Below are positions 1 through 4,698 of a DNA stretch of 8,890 nt, in pieces. Under the pieces are notes generated by a model. The model saw only the letters and a list, made by a program, of their open reading frames with translations. It was not told the DNA's origin and searched no databases. The position numbers and the translations under genes were made by a program. Origin of the DNA: an uncultured Anaerolineaceae bacterium (GTDB lineage: Bacteria > Chloroflexota > Anaerolineae > Promineifilales > Promineifilaceae); contig CALBTC010000301.1 in NCBI GenBank assembly GCA_937967805.1, positions 1 to 8,890 of the forward strand, written 5' to 3'. Numbering within the stretch: position 1 is the stretch's first letter; each line of letters opens with the position of its first letter.

Positions 1-270
1 AATTTGAAGGAAGAAAAGTACACCGTCATCCGTGACGCCATGCTGGCCAACCTGCCCGGTAGTAGCAGTGACGGAATGCCGTTTGCCCAGTTAGAGGAAA
101 AAGTGGCAGCATATCTGGCAGAACATAACGTACCAACTGAGTTGTTCCCCAAGCCCGGCTCGGTGCGCTGGTATTGCAAGGCCGTCCAGCTTGATCTGGA
201 AGCCAAGGGTGTTATTGAACGCCTGCCCAAACAATCCCCCATCCGGCTGCGTAAAACGGAAACGGCGTAA
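1..270 (+). CDS. DUF6958-like small protein, 5' end cut by window edge
   Basis: The reading frame is open from the first base and ends at TAA 268-270. A TTG at position 4 could serve as a start, but no ribosome binding site is visible and the recognisable part of the family seems to begin further upstream, so I treat it as the 3' part of a gene. The visible 89 residues are a compact alpha/beta-looking domain. It has a 'Y.VIRDAMLANLP' helix, then 'MPFAQLEEKVAAYL', a 'LFPKPGSVRWYCKAVQLDLEAKG' core and a basic C-terminal 'PIRLRK'. The pattern 'LFP...W..K.VQLDLEAKGVIER' resembles, from memory, the small DUF6958 family, which looks winged-helix-like; no function is established. There are no membrane segments or signal peptide. 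An intrinsic terminator follows 24 bp after the stop, so it ends its own transcription unit. Confidence 0.65.
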   Translation, partial: NLKEEKYTVIRDAMLANLPGSSSDGMPFAQLEEKVAAYLAEHNVPTELFPKPGSVRWYCKAVQLDLEAKGVIERLPKQSPIRLRKTETA

Positions 271-293
271 AATTTACAGGTGGTGGCCTATTT

Positions 294-329
294 AAGTGGT
301 GGCTCTTGGCAGCGAGTCACCACTTTTTT
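294..329 (+). terminator. Rho-independent terminator after the DUF6958-like gene
   Basis: The arms AAGTGGTGGCTC (294-305) and GAGTCACCACTT (314-325) pair over 12 positions with one G-U wobble, around an 8-nt loop. A run of six T (324-329) follows. This is a textbook intrinsic terminator placed 24 bp after the stop codon. Confidence 0.85.
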
Positions 330-349
330 GTTGGGTACGGCCGTATTCT

Positions 350-378
350 TTGCACAGCCCCTCTGGTAAACCTATAAT
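350..378 (+). promoter_or_regulatory. Sigma70-type promoter of the CBS-ACT gene
   Basis: A -35 box TTGCAC (350-355), a 17-bp spacer and a perfect -10 box TATAAT (373-378) are seen. Transcription would start near 385, giving an untranslated leader of about 150 nt before the ATG at 538. Its position just after the upstream terminator fits a new transcription unit. Confidence 0.7.
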
Positions 379-388
379 TGCAGCAATG

Positions 389-442
389 AGTAAAAGCCAA
401 AAAGATTTTAGAAATAAGTCGAGCTCAAATTTGGCTTTTACT
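389..442 (+). promoter_or_regulatory. Leader hairpin of the CBS-ACT gene
   Basis: A perfect 13-bp inverted repeat, AGTAAAAGCCAAA (389-401) and TTTGGCTTTTACT (430-442), encloses 28 nt. It begins only about 4 nt after the predicted transcription start, so the mRNA would start with this stem. A second short pairing, GCTCAA (423-428) with TTGAGC (442-447), overlaps the right arm and could be an alternative fold. A role in mRNA stability or attenuation is inference; no T-run follows, so it is not a plain terminator. Confidence 0.5.
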
Positions 443-537
443 TGAGCAAATTACGAGAAACCTTGCTTTCTATTTCAAATACTTTTATGTGATTTGCTAA
501 ACCACGTTTTTCACTCACCTTTGACAAGGAGTCATAC

Positions 538-1179
538 ATGTTAGTAAAACGACGCATGTCCCAACCCGTTATTACCGTTCCGCCGGATATGTCGGTACCC
601 GATTGCTTGAAGCTGATGCAGCGCGAACGCATTCGCCGGACGCCCGTGGTGGAGAACGGCCGTCTTGTCGGTATCGTCTCAGACAAAGATTTGCTCAATG
701 CTTCTCCTTCAGACGCCACCTCGCTCAGCGTCTGGGAAATCACCTACCTGATCAACAAAATCAAGGTTAAGGATGTGATGACCAAAGAGATACTCACCAT
801 CCAGGAAAACATGCCCATTGAAGAAGCCGCCCGTATTATGGTAGACAACAAGATTGGCGGCCTGCCGGTGATGAACAACGGCGATCTGGTTGGTCTGATT
901 ACGGAAACCGACCTGTTCAAAATGCTGCTGGAGCTGATGGGGGCGCGAGACCAGGGGGTGCGGGTAACGGCCGTTGTCCCCGATAAAGTGGGCGTATTGG
1001 CCAAGATCACGCAAGCCATCGCCAATGCCAACGGCAGCTTCCTCGCCTTCGGCGAATTTTCCGGCGATGCGGCGTCTAATCGCATTGTGACTTTCAAAGT
1101 CCGCCACATGGATGAAGCGGCCGTGCGGGCTACGGTCGAGCCGGTGGTTGACCAAATCATCGATATCCGCACCAATTAA
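538..1179 (+). CDS. CBS-CBS-ACT domain protein, AcuB-like
   Basis: A 213-residue cytosolic protein with two CBS motifs (about residues 3-57 and 78-133) followed by a C-terminal ACT-like domain (about 141-211). The first CBS carries 'RIRRTPVVENGRLVGIVSDKDLL' and the second 'KIGGLPVMNNGDLVGLITETDLF', both canonical. The ACT part is recognisable by 'VVPDKVGVLAKITQAIANANGS'. The order and length match Bacillus AcuB (about 214 residues), a protein linked to acetoin use. In other bacteria such proteins are simply adenylate- or ligand-sensing regulators, so the acetoin role cannot be assumed; no acetoin genes are nearby. CBS pairs bind adenine nucleotides and ACT domains bind small ligands such as amino acids. 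The start is fixed by AAGGAG at 526-531, 6 nt before ATG. It appears monocistronic, with its own promoter at 350-378 and a long structured leader. Confidence 0.88.
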   Translation: MLVKRRMSQPVITVPPDMSVPDCLKLMQRERIRRTPVVENGRLVGIVSDKDLLNASPSDATSLSVWEITYLINKIKVKDVMTKEILTIQENMPIEEAARIMVDNKIGGLPVMNNGDLVGLITETDLFKMLLELMGARDQGVRVTAVVPDKVGVLAKITQAIANANGSFLAFGEFSGDAASNRIVTFKVRHMDEAAVRATVEPVVDQIIDIRTN

Positions 1180-1189
1180 TCTTGCTGCC

Positions 1190-1251
1190 AGGACTGGCAG
1201 TCCTTTGGCCGAATCAGTACCGTTCTGGCGGAATCCAGAACTGCCAGTCCT
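1190..1251. repeat. Nested palindromic repeat (REP/MITE-like)
   Basis: An outer 11-bp perfect inverted repeat, AGGACTGGCAG (1190-1200) and CTGCCAGTCCT (1241-1251), encloses a second stem TTCTGG (1223-1228) / CCAGAA (1235-1240). The left arm is itself part of a smaller palindrome (CTGCCA 1185-1190, TGGCAG 1195-1200). The element begins 11 bp after the CBS-ACT stop codon, so it could also act as a 3' structure of that mRNA. No T-run follows, and the shape is typical of an interspersed palindromic repeat. Confidence 0.65.
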
Positions 1252-1270
1252 AAATGAAGTTGTGTCTGGC

Positions 1271-1299
1271 TTGACGGCCGTTCCCCCCCCACGCATAAT
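1271..1299 (+). promoter_or_regulatory. Promoter of the dehydrogenase-MFS operon, C8 tract in spacer
   Basis: A -35 box TTGACG (1271-1276), exactly 17 bp of spacer and a -10 box CATAAT (1294-1299) are present. Transcription would start near 1306, about 97 nt before the ATG at 1403. The spacer contains eight consecutive C (1283-1290), and the -35 box overlaps an ACGGCCGT palindrome (1274-1281). Confidence 0.6.
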
Positions 1300-1324
1300 T
1301 GCCCCATAACCACCAATCAGATTC

Positions 1325-1380
1325 AACCTCCCGCAAGTTTTACAGAGGCTGATCATCTCGGCAAGAACCTGCGGGAGGTT
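1325..1380. repeat. Inverted repeat in the leader of the dehydrogenase gene
   Basis: AACCTCCCGCA (1325-1335) and TGCGGGAGGTT (1370-1380) are perfect complements. After one mismatch the pairing continues for a few more bases (1337-1340 with 1365-1368). The stem lies between the predicted transcription start and the ribosome binding site (AGGAG 1392-1396). It could be a leader structure or one more interspersed repeat; the sequence alone does not decide. Confidence 0.55.
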
Positions 1381-1402
1381 ACTCACCACCTAGGAGCATC
1401 TC

Positions 1403-2290
1403 ATGAAAGAAACAATCGGATTCATTGGCCTGGGCATCATGGGGCAGGGCATGGTGCGCAACCTGCTGGATAAAGGATTCGTCGTCTACATTTGGAACCG
1501 CACTCACAGCAAGATGGACCCCTTCATCGAGCAGGGGGCCATCGCTGCCACCAGCCCGGCCGACGTGGCCAGTCACGCCGACATCATCATCACCTGCGTC
1601 AGCGACACGCCCGATGTGGAGCATGTGATGCTGCAATCGAACGGCGTCATCTTTGGTGCCAAGCCCGGCAACCTGGTCATCGACATGAGCACCATCAGCC
1701 CCGAAGTCACCCGTCGCCTGGCCAAAGCCTTCTCCGACCGGGGCGTGCACATGCTCGATGCCCCCATCAGCGGCGGCAGCGAAGGGGCGGCCAAAGGCAC
1801 CCTCAGCATCATGGTTGGCGGCGCAGAAGACCAGGTGGCCCGCGCCATGCCCGTTTTTGAAGCAATGGGCAAAGCCATCACCCACGTTGGCGACATCGGT
1901 GCCGGGCAAACGGTGAAGCTGGTCAATCAAATTCTGGTGGTGGTAACGATGCTGGGGGTTGGGGAGGCGCTGCTCTTTGCCCAGGCAGGTGGTCTGGACC
2001 TGAACAAAACGCTGGAGGCCGTTACGCAGGGGGCAGCGGGCAGTTGGATGCTCAGCAATCGCGGTCCACAGGTAGTGGAGCGGGATTGGCGACCTGGTTT
2101 CACTATTGATTTACAGCAAAAAGATTTACGCCTGGTGCTGGAGACGGCCGATCAACTTGGAGTGCCAATGCTCGGCACCAGCCTGGTGTTTAACCTGTAC
2201 CGCGCCCTGCAGCAGCAAGGCCTCGGACTGGAAGGCAACCACGCTCTGGTCAAAGCGTTGGAGCATTTGGCGGGGACAAAAATTGGCTAA
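1403..2290 (+). CDS. Beta-hydroxyacid dehydrogenase, GarR/GlxR-like (3-HIBADH family)
   Basis: A 295-residue NAD(P)-dependent oxidoreductase of the 3-hydroxyisobutyrate / 2-hydroxy-3-oxopropionate (tartronate semialdehyde) family, normal in length. The N-terminal Rossmann fold has the dinucleotide loop GLGIMG (residues 9-14). The substrate-binding signature DAPISGG is at 119-125. The catalytic lysine is K172 within 'GAGQTVKLVNQ', and a second conserved 'KDL' lies at 240-242. The 'NQ' after the catalytic lysine, and the 'F.IDLQQKDL' block, look more like GarR/GlxR (tartronate semialdehyde reductase) than like valine-pathway HIBADH, which usually has 'NN'. The true substrate remains uncertain. 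The start is supported by AGGAG (1392-1396) 6 nt upstream. The MFS transporter gene follows after 39 bp, so the two are probably co-transcribed from the promoter at 1271-1299. Confidence 0.88.
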   Translation: MKETIGFIGLGIMGQGMVRNLLDKGFVVYIWNRTHSKMDPFIEQGAIAATSPADVASHADIIITCVSDTPDVEHVMLQSNGVIFGAKPGNLVIDMSTISPEVTRRLAKAFSDRGVHMLDAPISGGSEGAAKGTLSIMVGGAEDQVARAMPVFEAMGKAITHVGDIGAGQTVKLVNQILVVVTMLGVGEALLFAQAGGLDLNKTLEAVTQGAAGSWMLSNRGPQVVERDWRPGFTIDLQQKDLRLVLETADQLGVPMLGTSLVFNLYRALQQQGLGLEGNHALVKALEHLAGTKIG

Positions 2291-2329
2291 AGGCGATCAA
2301 GCTCAAAGAGCAAGGGTGAAGGTATCGCG

Positions 2330-3958
2330 ATGTCGGTAGTCAAGTCAGCCACTACAAAAACAATTGTCGCACCGGAAGCAGAAAAATGGGTGTTGGTGGC
2401 CACCATCTCTGCTTCTAGCATGGCTTCCATCGGCAGCAGCGCGCTTAACGTGGCCTTGCCGGCGCTCCAGCGTGATTTGCAAGTGAGCGGCACAGAGCTG
2501 CTGTGGATTGTCAATGCCTTTGCGCTGTTTCTATCGGCCCTTATTTTGGTGGGCGGTTCGCTGGGGGATCATTACGGCCGTAAACGCATTTTCACGCTGG
2601 GCATCATCCTCTTTTCCGTCGCTTCTCTGGCCTGCGGTTTGGCCCCGAACACCTTCATTCTCATCCTGGCGCGGGCCGTACAAGGCATCGGCGGGGCATT
2701 GATGGTGCCGGGCAGCCTGGCCATCCTTTCTGCCTCTTTTCCGTCAGACCGGCGCGGCGCAGCTATTGGGCTGTGGTCCACCTTTAGTGCGCTCATGATT
2801 GCATTGGGTCCGGTATTGGGGGGATGGTTGGCCAGCCAGGACCTGTGGCGCCTGGTTTTTTTCCTCAACATCCCGCTGGCTGTTGTGACCCTTTTTGCCC
2901 TGACCCGCGTTCCCGAAAGCAAAGATGAGTCAGCGCCGGAAGAGCTTGACACTGCCGGCTCGCTGCTGGCAACCCTGGCGCTGGCCGGCTTGACCTACAG
3001 TTTTATCCAGGCCCCCGAGTTTGGCTTTGACGATTGGCGCATTATTACCGGTCTGGTCGCCGGAGCCGTTCTTTTTGCGGCTTTCATTGTTGTCGAAGCG
3101 CGCAGCGACCATCCGCTGGTGCCGCTGCGCCTGTTCCGTTCACGCACTTTTAGCGGCGCAAATTTGCTGACCCTGTTTCTTTACGGTGCGCTGGGCAGCA
3201 CCCTCTTTTTCTTACCGCTTAATCTCATACAGGTGCAGGGATATCCGGAACAGATAGCCGGACTGACCTTGCTGCCGTTTGTATTGCTGCTCACGCTGAT
3301 GTCGCGCTGGGCCGGGGGCCTTGTTGACCAAATTGGGGCGCGTATCCCGCTGACGGTGGGGCCAATCATTGCCGGTGTTGGCGTTTTCTTATTTGCTTTG
3401 CCCGGAGTTACAGATGGGCCACAGGATTTTTGGCTAACCTTTTTGCCACCCATTTTGGTGCTGGGATTGGGCATGGGGATTACGGTGGCCCCGTTGACAA
3501 CGGCCGTTATGGGCGCCGCCCCGGAAGAAAGCAGCGGCACCGCCTCGGGCATCAATAATGCTGTTTCACGCTCCGCCAGCGTTCTGGCGGTGGCCGTGCT
3601 GGGGGCCGTTGCCCTGATCTCGTTTAAAGCGTCTCTGGCAGACAGCACGCGCGATCTGGGTTTGCCGCCGGCGGCCCAAACGGCGCTTGATGAAGAAGCG
3701 CGCGACCTGGGCGGTGCGGCCGTTCCGGACGGATTAGCGCCAGAGACCGCGGCCGAGGTTTCCGCCGCCATCAAAATGTCGTTTGTAGAGGCGTTTAGAC
3801 GGGTGATGGTGATTTCGGCCGTTTTGTGCTGGCTCAGCGCGCTGCTAGCGGCCGTTTTAGTTGAGGGTAAACCGCATCCCCAAATGGCAGCAAAACTGCG
3901 TCGCGTTAAGCTGCTGTTTCACGATCAAGGATGTCCAACGGTCGATCATCATGGTTAG
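2330..3958 (+). CDS. MFS transporter, DHA2 (EmrB/QacA) family, 14-TM
   Basis: A 542-residue integral membrane protein, the usual length of 14-helix drug:H+ antiporters of the DHA2 family. Visible signatures are the early 'LNVALPALQRDL' (39-50), motif A 'GGSLGDHYGRKR' (75-86), 'LARAVQGIGGALMVPGS' (113-129, motif B) and motif C 'ALGPVLGG' (158-165), which marks exporters rather than importers. A hydrophilic stretch of about 55 residues (434-488) precedes the last helix and a short basic tail, as in EmrB-type proteins. It presumably exports a small toxic or metabolic compound across the cytoplasmic membrane; the substrate cannot be read from sequence. There is no adjacent TetR or MarR regulator and no membrane-fusion partner, unlike emrAB. 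The start at 2330 has a modest GAAGG (2318-2322) upstream. It follows the dehydrogenase by 39 bp and converges on the AhpD-like gene. Confidence 0.92.
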   Translation: MSVVKSATTKTIVAPEAEKWVLVATISASSMASIGSSALNVALPALQRDLQVSGTELLWIVNAFALFLSALILVGGSLGDHYGRKRIFTLGIILFSVASLACGLAPNTFILILARAVQGIGGALMVPGSLAILSASFPSDRRGAAIGLWSTFSALMIALGPVLGGWLASQDLWRLVFFLNIPLAVVTLFALTRVPESKDESAPEELDTAGSLLATLALAGLTYSFIQAPEFGFDDWRIITGLVAGAVLFAAFIVVEARSDHPLVPLRLFRSRTFSGANLLTLFLYGALGSTLFFLPLNLIQVQGYPEQIAGLTLLPFVLLLTLMSRWAGGLVDQIGARIPLTVGPIIAGVGVFLFALPGVTDGPQDFWLTFLPPILVLGLGMGITVAPLTTAVMGAAPEESSGTASGINNAVSRSASVLAVAVLGAVALISFKASLADSTRDLGLPPAAQTALDEEARDLGGAAVPDGLAPETAAEVSAAIKMSFVEAFRRVMVISAVLCWLSALLAAVLVEGKPHPQMAAKLRRVKLLFHDQGCPTVDHHG

Positions 3959-3970
3959 TTAGTTGGCCTG

Positions 3971-3986
3971 GGCCTGTAGGTAGGCC
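3971..3986. terminator. Small hairpin between convergent genes
   Basis: GGCCT (3971-3975) and AGGCC (3982-3986) form a 5-bp stem with a 6-nt loop, in the 43-bp gap between the convergent MFS and AhpD-like stop codons. There is no clear T-run on either strand, so a role as bidirectional terminator is only suggested by position. Confidence 0.3.
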
Positions 3987-4001
3987 GGTCTTTCGCGTAC
4001 A

Positions 4002-4589
4002 TTACATTTCTGCTCTTCCCCACGTTTGAATGAACGATTCTGGCTCGACGCCCAAACCGTGTGCAATGCGATTGATATAGTTGAAATAGCCAATCACCTG
4101 TACTGCATCATGGATGGCGCGGTCATCAAAGCCATGTTGGCGCAGCGCGTCTATGTCGCCGGGGGCCATCTCATGCTGGCGATTTGTGAGCCCGGCCGCA
4201 AATTTACAAAGCGCCATGTCTGCAGGAGCCAGCGGGGCTGTGCGCCAATCGCGGACCAATGCGTGAACATACGCATCAGCTTGTTTGTCATTGGGAATGT
4301 CGGCTGCGATCTCGGCCCGGAGATCGTGGGCATGTGCCTGGTGTCAGTAATGGCAATTGTTTTCCACAGAAACGACCACCGCCAACATTTCCCGCTGCGT
4401 GCGTGTCAGCGGCGACTCCCCCATCATCAGCGTCTGATAAAAGCGGATACTGTCCTTCAGCGCCATCTCGTTGACGCTCATAATTTGCACGATGTTCCAG
4501 ATGCGGCCCGCTCGTTTGATGGCCGCATTCAGCTGCCGCTTCAGCAAGCCAGTCGCTTCTTCCAGGTAAATCTGTTTGATCCAGGCCAT
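4002..4589 (-). CDS. AhpD/CMD-type peroxidase-related enzyme, probable selenoprotein (CxxU)
   Basis: Read through one in-frame TGA (4346-4344), this is a single 195-residue protein of the carboxymuconolactone decarboxylase / alkylhydroperoxidase AhpD superfamily, 'peroxidase-related' type. Residues 1-81 ('MAWIKQ...', 'ESPLTRTQREMLAVVVSVENNCHY') and 83-195 ('HQAHAHDLRAE', 'FAAGLTNRQHEMAPGDIDAL', 'VIGYFNYINRIAHGLGVE') together give the expected length and all usual blocks. The redox centre normally reads E-x-x-C-x-x-C-x-x-x-H. Here it is E76, C79, H80, Y81, TGA at 82, then H86, so the TGA replaces exactly the second cysteine. The frame is the same on both sides and the downstream half is undamaged, which argues against decay. 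Selenocysteine at 82 is the simplest reading, supported by a hairpin just downstream. The enzyme would reduce peroxides through a C79-U82 pair. The start has AAGGAG 7 nt upstream. It lies 85 bp after the FAD oxidoreductase gene on the same strand. Confidence 0.8.
4307..4326 (-). promoter_or_regulatory. Candidate bacterial SECIS hairpin
   Basis: On the minus strand, CGATCTC (4326-4320) pairs perfectly with GAGATCG (4313-4307) around a 6-nt loop CGGGCC. The loop starts 25 nt after the TGA (4346-4344), with G at its second position. Bacterial SECIS elements are short stem-loops within the coding region just after the UGA, with a small apical loop carrying a G near its start, at about this distance. 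It is the clearest hairpin directly following the TGA. Confidence 0.65.
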
Positions 4590-4606
4590 CCCGACTCTCC
4601 TTCTTC

Positions 4607-4629
4607 TGTAGCCGCGGATTCTTTCCGCG
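4607..4629. repeat. CCGCGGATTCTTTCCGCG hairpin repeat, copy 1
   Basis: The stem CGCGGA (4613-4618) / TCCGCG (4624-4629) with loop TTCTT. The 23 bp at 4607-4629 are identical to 7360-7382, and a variant lies at 6394-6408. It sits just upstream of the ribosome binding site of the AhpD-like gene (minus strand). Confidence 0.7.
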
Positions 4630-4649
4630 TTCTCCCACTTAAATAATTG

Positions 4650-4698
4650 GACACAGATTTTTGTTTTATCTGTGTCAATCTGTGTTTATCTGTGTTCT
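4650..4698. repeat. ATCTGTGT short repeat cluster with hairpin
   Basis: Three units of a 10-bp pattern ending in ATCTGTGT lie at about 4667-4696. Together with GACACAGAT (4650-4658) they form a 9-bp inverted repeat with ATCTGTGTC (4668-4676), loop 9 nt. The cluster spans the stop codon of the FAD oxidoreductase gene on the minus strand, so the last residues of that protein (NRTQINTD) are encoded by the repeat. The hairpin could be a weak terminator for that gene, although only an AT-rich stretch and no real T-run follows. Confidence 0.6.

Noticed and set aside
709..1389. 226-residue open frame on the minus strand
   Set aside because: It overlaps the CBS-ACT gene antisense and runs through the palindromic repeats. 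No ribosome site or recognisable domain.
4344..4346. TGA reassigned genome-wide (alternative genetic code)
   Set aside because: All other genes here are full length without internal TGA, tryptophan is encoded by TGG, and one gene ends with TGA. The window cannot exclude it absolutely, because that TGA is followed by an in-frame TAA two codons later.
4002..4589. Reading the AhpD-like gene as two separate genes or as a frameshifted pseudogene
   Set aside because: Both parts are in the same frame, separated only by one TGA. The 28 codons between TGA and the next ATG are family-like, and the TGA falls on the redox cysteine position.
4026..4646. 206-residue open frame on the plus strand
   Set aside because: It is antisense to the AhpD-like gene, with no family resemblance and no ribosome site.
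4650..4676. Strong intrinsic terminator of the FAD oxidoreductase gene
   Set aside because: The 9-bp stem is good, but no T-run follows on the minus strand and the stop codon lies inside the stem. Kept only as a weak possibility.
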